Part shown: piece by piece, positions 1 through 7,850 of the stretch | Layout: each line of letters opens with the position of its first letter | Numbering within the stretch: position 1 is the first letter of the stretch | Assembly (NCBI GenBank): GCA_015179045.1 | Contig: WHUZ01000331.1 | Location: 1 to 11,577 of the forward strand | Length of the DNA stretch: 11,577 nucleotides | Origin: Kalaharituber pfeilii | Taxonomy: Eukaryota; Ascomycota; Pezizomycetes; Pezizales; Pezizaceae | Reading direction: 5' to 3' | Translations under genes and position numbers: made by a program | Notes under the pieces: generated by a model | What the model was told of the DNA's origin: nothing | Seen by the model: the letters and a program-made list of their open reading frames with translations, nothing else | Databases searched by the model: none

Positions 1-29
1 ATTTTTTCATATAATAACTACATCACTAA

Positions 30-165
30 TAGAGACCATTGTGTATATGGTAAACATGTTGCCAATGCTCTCATCATGCCTATAGAAAATAGTGCTTGTT
101 CAATATATTGCAAATGAGCTCGTCATATACATAGAAATTGACTATTTTATATATATTAAAAATGG
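30..165. repeat. 58-bp AT-rich satellite, first block
   Basis: Two to three degenerate units of the window-wide satellite. Each has the landmarks TAGAAAATAG, ACTATTTT, TATATA, then a TAAATATATT-like stretch followed by AAATGCTCT or a variant. The same order recurs at 1310-1740, 2838-2975, 5596-6255 and 6471-6720, always on this strand. There is no coding potential. Confidence 0.6.
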
Positions 166-240
166 CTCCCTGTATAACTGTTAAGTAAGAGCTGGTACTA
201 GTTTGCTAAGGCTAGGTAAAATAGTAGTCATACTAGTTGC
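165..240. repeat. dispersed repeat copy A (pair with 898-975)
   Basis: Aligns with 898-975: CTGTATA..CT, AAGTAAG, AGCTRG, AGTTTGCYAAGGCYAGGYAAAATAGTA. Where the two differ in the conserved core (CTAAGGCTAGGTA here, CCAAGGCCAGGCA there), this copy has T where the other has C, which fits RIP-type decay. The parent element is not recognised. Confidence 0.6.
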
Positions 241-665
241 TATAGCAGTTAACTACCGTACAGGTTATTAGCAGTATTCAGATTAGAAAAATCTAGCTAT
301 ATTTTCTAGATTTCAGAATTTTATCAAGTCTGGAAAATCCGGTCATCTCCATACAAAATTTTATCTGGTATTTTTATGTTATGAACTAGTTAAACCAGTT
401 TATTTTTGCGTTTTTTTATAGAAAAAATTTAGTCAGATTTTTGTGACAACTGTATGTATCTAATACATTTTGTGGCCTTGATGCAATATTCAGTACTTAG
501 TGTGCATAAATTCAGGTAGATTTTTGAACCCAAAACCTGTTTCTGATTTGATAAAAACTTCGATTATCATAAGAAGGTACTTAGACTACAGACTGGATGA
601 AGTAGTTTGTTTACTGGATTCCATTTTATATAAAGATAGTTTAATCTATATACTACTATTTTAGC
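241..665. other. AT-rich stretch without recognisable gene
   Basis: I see no gene or known element. A small imperfect hairpin is possible between 286-296 (GAAAAATCTAG) and 306-314 (CTAGATTTC). The sequence is poor in CG and rich in TA, like decayed repeat DNA. Confidence 0.5.
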
Positions 666-893
666 AGCCATTTCAGCATGCATTTCAGTAGTCATTTCGA
701 CAACTATTTCGGTGACTATTTCAGCAGCCATTTCAGTAGCTATTTCAGCTACCATTTTAGTATTCTTTTTAACAATACATTTTGGCTGCTATTTCGGGTG
801 CATTTAGGCTGCTATTTCAATTACTATTTTGACTACTATTTCGACTGCTATTTTGACTGCTATTTTAGCAGCTATTGCAATAGCCTTTTCAGC
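666..893. repeat. 12-bp minisatellite, 19 units in perfect phase
   Basis: Nineteen consecutive 12-bp units of the form NNYYATTTCRRY (first AGCCATTTCAGC, last AGCCTTTTCAGC) run without one insertion or deletion: 228 bp = 19 x 12. Because 12 is a multiple of 3, the plus strand reads as a four-residue Phe/Ser/His/Tyr repeat (678-929) and the minus strand as a four-residue Glu-Met/Ile-x-x repeat (755-567). Neither reading has a promoter or neighbour to support a gene, so I treat it as a minisatellite. Strict phase despite base substitutions is unusual for decayed non-coding repeats. Confidence 0.85.
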
Positions 894-897
894 TACA

Positions 898-975
898 GCT
901 CACTGTATATCTATCAAGTAAGGAGCTAGCCCCAGTTTGCCAAGGCCAGGCAAAATAGTACTCGCACTGATTACT
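898..975. repeat. dispersed repeat copy B (pair with 165-240)
   Basis: This is the better preserved partner of 165-240, keeping CCAAGGCCAGGCAAAATAGTA. It follows the 12-bp minisatellite directly and is cut short by the inverted-repeat element that starts at 975. Confidence 0.6.
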
Positions 976-1260
976 ACTAAATAGAAAAATAAGTATTCGG
1001 ATAGGAGATAAATATATATTTATGCCCCATACAGTATTTGGCAGCAACTAGCATATTTTCATATATATGGCTAGTGATAGTTATAAGATAGTCTAAATTT
1101 CCTCATAGAGTATACAAATTCATTAGTATGAAAGTATTTAGTCAGCTGATATATTAACTTTAGACCTAGTTATTGCCAAGCATACCAAAATATGCTAAAT
1201 ACTATACATTGCATAATATGTATCTATTCCCTGTCTAAATACTTATTTTTCTGTTTAGTA
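975..1260. mobile_element. MITE-like element with about 40-bp terminal inverted repeats
   Basis: The first 40 bp (975-1014, TACTAAATAGAAAAATAAGT...) match the reverse complement of 1221-1260 (TACTAAACAGAAAAATAAGT...) at 33 of 40 positions, and all seven differences are transitions. The similarity continues inward to about 1045/1190 after a one-base gap. Both ends carry TA at the outermost position, which fits a TA target duplication (975-976 and 1259-1260) of the Tc1/mariner type. At 286 bp with no open frame it is a non-autonomous element. The superfamily is inferred only from the TA ends. Confidence 0.75.
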
Positions 1261-1309
1261 TATACTATTTAGCATATATTAGTTAAATATATAACAAATT
1301 GGTATATAA

Positions 1310-1740
1310 ACTGAGTCATTTGATATATACTAAATATGCCACAAATAGGTATAGTGAATACCCTTATCATACATATGGAAAATAGGTTCCTTAGTATATA
1401 GTATATATATTAAAAATGCCCTATAAGCATATGTAGAAAACAGATCATTCTCTATATATTAAATATGTCATAAATGGGCTTCTCATGTATGTAGAAAATA
1501 TAGACTATTTATGTATATGAAAAATATCAAAAATTCTCTTATTAGGTATATATAGAATATATATATTAAATATGTTGAAAATTGCTCCTTTATTACTAAT
1601 GTCCTCATTGCTAATACTTTCATTACTAATGCCTTCATTATACATATAGAAGATAGACCATTTTATACATAGTAAATACATCAAAAATATCCTTGTTGTG
1701 CTTATAAGCATATATAGAGATTGGATCATTTTTAAAGGAT
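1310..1740. repeat. 58-bp AT-rich satellite, second block
   Basis: About seven degenerate units with the pattern AAATATG..AAA, CTTATCATACATATG, GAAAATAG, YYATTTT, TATATAGTA. A small inner expansion of ATTACTAATG-type 18-mers lies around 1590-1640. Confidence 0.6.
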
Positions 1741-2273
1741 ACTTACCCTATGATATTGAATAGCTACAAGTAGAATTATATGAAAAGATGTCAGATACCT
1801 CACAACATGCTTAGAGTACCCAATATCTTATTCATATATTTATTATACTATATGTTTTACATATTCCATATCTTATACATACAATCAACATATATAATAT
1901 ACTTTATATCTCATTCATATAGTCAAATATATAATTATATACTAGATTGCATATATCTAGTAATATATTCTCAATATCCAATCTATATGGCCAATATGTT
2001 TAAGATGTTCAATATACTCAATATACTCAATATCTCATACATATAGTTAAAGAGTAAATTCTTACTCTGGGTTAGGGAAATTGACTGCCTTTTTAGATAT
2101 ATAGGTTGAATATACTTGATATATGCACAATTGGCCAAATATATCTAGTGCCTTTACAGCAAATAATTATCGCAATTTGGCAACATCGTAGTATGTATAA
2201 AGTGCCCTTTTAGCTACATTATTGAATTAAGATAAAGTTTATATTATTACAAATCTCACCATAGTAGCATATG
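1741..2273. other. very AT-rich low-complexity stretch, no gene seen
   Basis: TATA/ATAT-rich sequence with short tandem CAATATACT(C/T) repeats near 2010-2036. The open frame at 1780-2046 encodes only Tyr/Ile/Phe-rich peptide from this composition, with no domain, and I do not accept it as a gene. Confidence 0.5.
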
Positions 2274-2329
2274 AGTAATAATAAAATAAAGAGGCTCTAG
2301 TTGTTAGTTGCTTGTGCCACTCCAGCCAT
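2274..2329 (+). repeat. 56-bp direct repeat, copy 1 (SINE-like body)
   Basis: Nearly identical to 2420-2475: AGTAATAATAAAA, then GGCTCYAGTTGTTAGTTGC, then a CTTGWGCCACTCYAGCCAT core. It runs into GGTTCATATCC (two mismatches to a pol III box B) and then a LINE-type tail with poly-A, so a tRNA-derived SINE is possible. I could not fold a convincing tRNA head. Confidence 0.65.
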
Positions 2330-2340
2330 TGGTTCATATC

Positions 2341-2402
2341 CTGCTATGGCCAAGTACTATAAGTGAGGTTATATGATTAAAAAAAAAACAAAAAAAAAAA
2401 AA
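2341..2402 (+). mobile_element. decayed LINE/SINE 3' tail with poly-A
   Basis: CTGCTATGGCC..GTGAGG..ATATGATT followed by an A-run (2379-2402, one C at 2389) resembles the tail at 9696-9750 (CTCGCCATAGCCC..GCGAG..TGATATT plus A-run). The hairpin stem seen elsewhere is only partly kept (CCT/AGG), as expected after mutation. The plus orientation and poly-A mark the 3' end of a retroposed copy. Confidence 0.55.
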
Positions 2403-2419
2403 GCTTATCGGTTTATGCT

Positions 2420-2475
2420 AGTAATAATAAAACATAAGGGCTCCAGTTGTTAGTTGCTTGAGCCACTCTAGCCAT
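2420..2475 (+). repeat. 56-bp direct repeat, copy 2
   Basis: Second copy of 2274-2329, offset by 146 bp. After it the sequence diverges (CAGATGTTATAG...), so this copy lacks the tail and poly-A that follow copy 1. Confidence 0.65.
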
Positions 2476-2837
2476 CAGATGTTATAGTATACTGTTCAGC
2501 CTTAAAAACTCTACTAGGATAATACAACTAGATTGAGTGTGATAAACTATTGATTAATATACTTCTAGGTTGCTAGTTAATTCTATCAGAATTATATTTC
2601 ATAGTCTTAGGCCTCAGCTGAAAATTCACTATTAAGACACGCTAAAAATCACATAATGTTCTTTAATATGAAAAAGACTATAAGTATGACAGACATAGAT
2701 AGCCTCAGAAGTACTGCATACTGCTATCAATAGACTCCTTTTCATACTACAAGGTATAGCAGAATAAGTTCAACTTTATAGGTATAGTAGGCCTCTCTTA
2801 GTAGTGGGAGATATGGCAGAATGAACTGAATTTAACT
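2476..2837. other. AT-rich stretch with a short internal duplication
   Basis: I see no gene. Two related segments, near 2752-2783 and 2809-2842 (both with a GRTATRGCAGAATRA core and ending ACTTTATAG or ACTTATAG), form a short degenerate duplication of unknown origin. Confidence 0.4.
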
Positions 2838-2975
2838 TATAGCAAATACATTGCAATTGCCCTCATTGTATATGTAGAAAATCTATAGGTTATTTTATTA
2901 CCCTTATCATAGAAAATCTAAAAATTATTTTATTGCCCTTATCCTGTATATAGAAATTAGATCATTTTACAAAAC
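2838..2975. repeat. 58-bp AT-rich satellite, third block
   Basis: About two to three units with TAGCAAATACATTGCAATTGCCCTCATTGTATATG-like order, GAAAATCTA and TTATTTTA landmarks. The orientation matches the other blocks. Confidence 0.55.
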
Positions 2976-3021
2976 GATAAGTACTTAGCAGATTCAGTAG
3001 GTGTTTGCAAACTCAGTAGAG

Positions 3022-3059
3022 TAAGAGGTAAATAATATATATATAAAAAAAAAAAAAAG
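3022..3059 (+). mobile_element. possible 38-bp poly-A micro-insertion
   Basis: A short insert ending in a 14-A run lies between AACTCAGTAGAG (3010-3021) and AACTTAGTAGAG (3060-3071), which match at 11 of 12 positions with one C/T difference. The pre-poly-A sequence GTAAGAGGTAAATAAT recalls the tail GTGAGGTTATATGATT at 2361-2378. The flanks also resemble the nearby minisatellite unit, so the apparent target duplication may simply be two repeat units. Confidence 0.35.
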
Positions 3060-3121
3060 AACTTAGTAGAGGCCTATTCAGTAAAGAACCTAGTGAGCAT
3101 TCACAAACTCAGTAGTAGAGG
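3060..3121. repeat. outlying degenerate minisatellite sequence
   Basis: ACTTAGTAGAGG, AAGAACCTAGTGAG and AACTCAGTAGTAGAGG resemble the core ACTCACTAGAGGAGTYAGT of the array at 3643-4410. They suggest that the array once extended here and was split by the LINE relic at 3122-3636. Confidence 0.5.
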
Positions 3122-3636
3122 TTTTTTTTTTTTTATTTCACATGACCCTGCTTGTAGCTATTCACTATGGCAGGGTCTCTGGTTCTAAACCCTTAAAGCC
3201 TGGAGGCAGACTTATCTACTTAGCTCTTCTACCACCATACCTATAAATAAAAACCTAACCCCTTCCTGCTCTACCTCTATAAGGCAATAAAAATGGCTAC
3301 AACTTTCTTCCACTACCATCTTTATATAAATAAAAAATTCATTCTCTCTCCATTTTTCTGCTCTACCATCCATTTCTTGTAGTCAATATCCTTCTACCTT
3401 CCCCATTCTTCTAAGTACTTTATATTCTCATACCTAAACACCTAGTGGTCTATTGTTTGCTTCTCTCTATATCCAGATATACTTCTTTCCATCACTTTCC
3501 CAATCCTGACTTCCTACTCTCTCCCCATCCTCTTTCCTATTTCCAATCTTGTGAATACCATTACGGTCCTTCTTATCCAAACTATCACTGTATTACCCCT
3601 ATATAACATCTCTCTTTTCTCCTTTAGTGCCTACGT
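3122..3636 (-). pseudogene. decayed minus-strand LINE fragment with hairpin and poly-A
   Basis: On the minus strand this piece ends in a poly-A (T-run 3122-3134) preceded by TGTGAAATA, as in the tails at 11053 and 11095. Just before that is a perfect 7-bp hairpin, ACCCTGC (3145-3151) with GCAGGGT (3170-3176). Upstream, one minus frame gives IFYLYKDGSG, with D-G-S at 3320-3312, which resembles the first catalytic motif of LINE RNase H (YTDGS at 10285 in the better copy); further on it reads RAGRG. In-frame stops are frequent. Only about 150 bp separate the DGS motif from the hairpin, so most of RNase H and the CCHC finger are missing. The poly-A end is clear; the RNase H assignment is tentative. 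Confidence 0.55.
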
Positions 3637-3642
3637 ATGTGA

Positions 3643-4410
3643 ACTCACTAGAGGACTCAGTACTAGCTAAGTTGGTATATACTAACTCACTAGAGGAGTT
3701 AGTACCAACTCACTAGAGAACCTAGTACCAGCTGAGTAGACATATACCCACTCATTAGAGGAGTTAGTACCAACTCACTACAGAAGTCAGTGCCAACTTA
3801 CTAGAGAAGTCAGTGGCAACTGAGTTAGCATACGTCAACTCACTAAAGGACCCAGTGCTAGCTGAGTTAGCGTATACCAACTTAATAGAGAAGTCAGTGC
3901 CAACTCACTAGAGGACCTAGTGCTAACTTAGTTAGTATATACCAACTCACTAGAGGAGTTAGTGCCCACTCACTGAAGAACTTGGTGCCAGCTAAGTTAG
4001 CATATGCCAACTCACTGGAGAAGTCAGTAGCAACTGAGTTAGCATACACCAACTTACTAGAGAACCTAGTACCAGCTCAGTTAGTATATGCTTACTCAGT
4101 AGAGGAGTTAGTGGTAACTGAGTTAGTATATATCAACTCATTAGAGGAGTTAGTAGCAACTAAGTTGGTGTATACTAACTCACTAGAGAACCTAATACCA
4201 GCTGAGTTAGTATATATCAACTTACTAGAGGAGTCAGTGGCAACTGAGTTAGTATATACCAACTCACTGGAGGAGTCAGTAGCAACTGAGTTGACATATA
4301 CCAACTTACTAGAGGACCCAGTATCAGCTGAGTTGGCATATGCTAACTTACTAGAGGAGTCAGTACTAACTTACTGGAGAAGTTAGTACTAACTGAGTTG
4401 GTATATACTA
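3643..4410. repeat. two-length (42/23 bp) minisatellite, 21 units
   Basis: The array can be cut exactly into 21 units that each begin ACTCACTAG or ACTTACTAG. Fifteen are 42 bp and six are 23 bp (starts 3685, 3750, 3773, 3880, 3945 and 4346), totalling 768 bp. Short units lack one exact 19-bp block (GCTGAGTTAGTATATACCA-like) lying between two ACCA copies, as slippage would produce. The 42-bp unit encodes a 14-residue peptide repeat (ELVYTNSLEESVAT), giving an open stretch at 3982-4386 where nearly all units are long. It has no ATG there, and the opposite strand is also open (4304-4092). I therefore regard coding as a by-product of the period, though a decayed repeat protein cannot be excluded. 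Confidence 0.9.
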
Positions 4411-4499
4411 ACTCAACCTTGAACCTGATGGTAATTGACTATAAAACTACCCAGTATATACCTATATGTTAGCAGTCTTATAAGTATGAGGTTCAGGTA

Positions 4500-4736
4500 T
4501 ATTATGGGTTCACCGCAAGCATAGTGTAGGTGGTCAATGAAGCACATAAAAAGTGAAAAATATAAGTATATATGAAATATGCATATGCAATGTAAGCAAT
4601 ATATGATAGCTGAAAAGGCACTATAGTTATATAATCAGTATTATATAAGCTATAAATAGAACTAGCGAGTATCGCTAATCAAGTATCTTTTTAACCTGAT
4701 AGATGATAACTTTCTATGTTTATTACCTCCATAATA
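4500..4736 (+). repeat. left LTR
   Basis: Aligns without gaps to 5140-5376. By hand count about 51 of 237 positions differ, about 42 of them transitions. Best preserved is the 3' part, around CAAGTATCTTTTTAACCT and AACTTTCT. Confidence 0.7.
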
Positions 4737-5139
4737 GTAGACTAGTAATAAACTAGTCACCAGTTCATTGCTTAACTTATCTCAATAATTCCCTGAGTAT
4801 TAAGTATTAAAGCTACAGAAAATAAGACCTTACCTAAGCTAAAAGCCAAAGAGTGAAAGCTAGGAGCTAGAGCCAGAGCTAAGAGTAATATAAAAGGCTA
4901 TATAAGATGGCAAAATATTGATATTAGGTGATAGTATATAATACTAGCATAATAAGTAATAGGTAGCACTTATATAATGCCTCTGAGGCAGTAGTAAGGA
5001 TAAAGTAATATATCGGATTCCTAGCTGACATCTTGGTTGGAAGAGTCATATAGTATAAAGCATAGTATAATCCATAATAGCTAGGGTAGGGCTAGACTTA
5101 TATAGCAATCCAGAGCAGTTGTACTAAGAGAACAAGTAC

Positions 5140-5376
5140 TATTATGAGTTTATAATAACTATAGGGTGGGTGGCCAGTGGAGTACGTAAAAAGTGAAAAA
5201 TGGAAGTATATATAAAATATACATATATGATATAAGCAATATGTGATAGCTGAAAAGATGCCGCAGTTGCATAATAAGTACTATATGAGCTATACAAAGT
5301 ACTAGCTAGTATTGCTAGTCAAGTATCTTTTTAACCTAGCAGATAGCAACTTTCTGTATTTACTACCTCTATAATA
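5140..5376 (+). repeat. right LTR
   Basis: Same length and the same TATTATG...ATAATA ends as the left LTR. Differences from it run in both directions (C/T and G/A), so both copies were mutated independently after insertion. Confidence 0.7.
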
Positions 5377-5595
5377 AGATGCCTATAGATCAATGAGCTA
5401 TTGATATGCCAGTAACATAGGCAAATCTAATCAAGTAGCAAACTCTTTACTTATATATATATATATTAAAAATCATTGCCCCTTATTAGTACCTAATATG
5501 TCTCCTAAATATATAAAAGTAACTAAATCTTAACTTTAGGCCAAAGAGTTTGGACACTCTAAAGGGATATAATAGTTAGAGTAAATCAAGTAGCA
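5377..5595. other. AT-rich spacer
   Basis: No gene is seen. AATCAAGTAGCA occurs twice (near 5429 and 5584), a short direct repeat of unknown meaning. Confidence 0.4.
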
Positions 5596-6255
5596 TGCAT
5601 AACAAATATATCGCAAATGCCCTCCATATAAATATTGAAAATAGAGATAGTAAATATATCCCAAATGCCTTCAATATAGACTATTTTAGAAAATAAATCA
5701 TTTTGTACATTGTAAATATATTAGAAATACTCTTACTATATATATAGAAAGTAGACTATTTTGCACATACTAAGTATATCTGAAATACTCTCACTATATA
5801 TATAGAAAATAGATTATTTTACATATATTAAAGACATTAGAAATGCCTTTGCTACCCTCATAAAAAGTAGACCATTTTGTATATAGTAAATACATTATAA
5901 ATGCTCTTACTGTATATATAGAAAATAGACTATTTTATGCATAAGTGAAAATGCCCTTATCATACTAATGGAAAATAGTTTGTTTTATATATAGTGAATA
6001 TATTGGAAATACTCTTGTTATATAAATGGAAAACAGACTGTTAAAAATACTCTCATAATATATGTGGAAAATAGACTATTTTGCATATAGTAAATATATT
6101 AGAAATATCCTTGTCATATATGTGGAAGAGATTATCTCATGTATAGTAAATATATTGAAAATATTCTTATCATATATGTAAAAAATAGGTTATTTTATAC
6201 GTATTGAATGGGTTTATTATACATATATAAAATAAACTATTTTGTATATAGTAAA
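5596..6255. repeat. 58-bp AT-rich satellite, main block
   Basis: This is the clearest part of the satellite, with roughly eleven units. By eye the consensus runs TAAATATATTAGAAATGCTC, TTACTATATATATAGAAAAT, AGACTATTTTGTATATAG, which adds up to 58 bp. Units vary by point changes and small indels, and one is partly deleted near 6040. The block is split from its continuation at 6471 by the inverted LTR. Confidence 0.8.
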
Positions 6256-6470
6256 TATAATAGATGATAGTAAACATAGAGAGTTACTATCTGCTAGGCT
6301 AAAAAGATACTTAACTAGTGATACTTATTAGTCCTATGTATGGCTTATATAATACATTTTATAACTGTGATACTAGCACCTGGCTGTCACATATCATCTC
6401 CGTCATATATGTATATACTATATATATATCTATTGACTGCCTGTCCTACAATTGCAGTAAATCCATAATA
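6256..6470 (-). mobile_element. inverted solo LTR inside the satellite
   Basis: The reverse complement matches the LTRs at 4500 and 5140: it starts TATTATGGATT, keeps GTTAAGTATCTTTTTAGCCT and ATAGTAAC..CTATGTTTACTA, and ends near ATTATA. It interrupts a satellite unit, and flanks GTAAA (6251-6255) and ATAAA (6471-6475) look like a 5-bp target duplication with one G/A change. There is no interior, so it is a solo LTR. Confidence 0.75.
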
Positions 6471-6720
6471 ATAAATATATTACAAAAGTTCTTATAGTAT
6501 ATATAAAAAATAGACTATTTTATGTATATTAAATACTTTCGTTGTATATAGAAAAAATGTGACATTTTCTACATGTTAACTACGCTATATATAGGCTTTT
6601 TGCAGATATAGAAAATAGGTTCTTTTTGATATGTTGAATGCATTAAAAATAACTGCTTTATATATAACAAAATAGGTTATTTTTAGTATGTTATATGTAT
6701 CGAAAATGTGTATTACTAAT
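6471..6720. repeat. 58-bp AT-rich satellite, continuation
   Basis: Resumes with TAAATATATTACAAAAGTTC and TAGACTATTTTATGTAT, then degenerates over four or so units towards 6720 (AAAATAGGTTCTTTT, AAAATAGGTTATTTTT). Confidence 0.65.
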
Positions 6721-7599
6721 TGAAATTATTGCTTAATAAGATAGTTAGGGTAGTTGTAGCTGTCGGAAGTTTGTGATAAGAAGTACAGTAGTGTATAATA
6801 TTAAGGTAAAAATTTGTATAAGCTATTGACAAAAAGTCCCCTGACTCGGGATAGATTATTAATAAAAAGTTATATCTTTTTAGCATAAATTAATCTTCAA
6901 ACTACTGAGTCTATTTTCTATAGAGTTTTTGGGCCATTGCTACCAAGCTGTACTATGATAAGAATATAACAGAGATAGCCTACTAGTATAAAAAGTTACT
7001 CAAAAGTCACTATCTTTAACTATAAATACAGTAAGATTTAGAGTATGAAATATATTTCTTTTTACATAAAAATATGGAGCAGGCGTAGAGCTTTCATTCA
7101 AGGCCAGTTTGAAGATACTTGAACCAAAATTGTATGTTGTAGGAGAGATATAAAGTTGTATGTCTTACTAGAATATGAAAAATCCCAACTTTTGCTATCT
7201 AACCCTATCCTTTAGCTATATAAAAGATATAATAAGACATTTACTAGAGAGGTATAGAGTATAATAGAAGAAATAGTCTAGTAGTATGATAGCAATAAGA
7301 AAACCTCTAAAGTATAGATAAGAAGAAGGTAACCCTTTACAAAGGCTAATAGAGATAATGAAGGAGGACAGAGAGTAAGTTTAGTTATCTTTTAGTATAC
7401 CAGTATTTTATTTTTTCTATCTTATTTAGTTTTATTAATTATATATATCTAATATATTACTAGAGTCTATAGAGTAATAATTAATAAAAGATATAAATAA
7501 AAAAAAATTGCTATCTTATAGGCTATAGTAATATTTTAAGTATATAATAATATATAAAAAAATATAATCAGAATTAAAAAGGCTTTAATAGAAATAATA
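6721..7599. other. AT-rich relic DNA, not assigned
   Basis: I recognise no gene. A less mutated island at about 6830-6855 (AAGTCCCCTGACTCGGGATA) and an 11-bp inverted pair (6893-6903 and 7106-7116) hint at an old DNA transposon, but no matching ends were found. From about 7280 the plus strand becomes purine-rich, as the adjoining LINE relic is, and may be the mutated N-terminal part of its ORF1. Confidence 0.4.
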
Positions 7600-7850
7600 G
7601 CTTCTCTTTACTCTCTAAGTATCTCTACTAACTTGTGCAACTAACTCTAAGAGATTGGATAGAAAAGATAAACTTATAGATAGAGAAGATTGTCATAGTA
7701 AAATAGTTAATGAATAAAAAAAAGAGAGAGGAAAAGAAGACTAGCTCAATTGTAGTTTACTTAGAAGGGGAGATAGAATCAAATAGTTAAATACTAGCAA
7801 AGATATAGTCATTAGGCAAATAGTACTATTTATGCCTATATATCTAAGAT
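7600..7850 (+). pseudogene. RIP-degraded LINE ORF1 (RRM-like region)
   Basis: One plus frame through 7632-7778 aligns residue by residue with the ORF1 at 9380-9526. TSSIVVYLEGEIE (7740-7778) matches TSSVVVYLEERIE (9488-9526), and RDWIEK in the relic matches QRWLES there. A TAG in the relic aligns with the TAG at 9446-9448 in the other copy; both probably replace a Trp codon. Further stops (TAG, TAA) appear downstream. ORF1 proteins of this class bind element RNA in the ribonucleoprotein. The relic cannot make a product. The family match is firm over about 45 residues; the outer limits are not. Confidence 0.65.

Larger units (their letters stand above)
4500..5376 (+). mobile_element. small LTR-type element (TRIM-like), RIP-degraded
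   Basis: Two direct repeats of equal length (237 bp) enclose 403 bp with no gene. Both repeats start TATTATG and end ATAATA, which I read as mutated forms of TG...CA LTR ends (TGTTATG...ATAACA). A purine-rich stretch (AAGAGAACAAG, 5126-5136) precedes the right LTR, as a polypurine tract would. Flanks AGGTA (4495-4499) and AGATG (5377-5381) differ only by transitions. No primer-binding site is certain. The short interior without gag or pol suggests a terminal-repeat retrotransposon in miniature or a large internal deletion. Confidence 0.65.

Noticed and set aside
1780..2046. 88-codon Tyr/Ile-rich open frame
   Set aside because: Composition of TATA-rich low-complexity DNA; no domain, and tandem CAATATACT repeats within it.
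3643..4410. CRISPR-like array
   Set aside because: Units abut directly with no unique spacers and all parts of the unit repeat; it is a minisatellite.
6893..7116. 11-bp inverted pair as transposon ends
   Set aside because: ATCTTCAAACT and its complement do not extend beyond 11 bp, and no target duplication is seen; it may be chance in AT-rich DNA.
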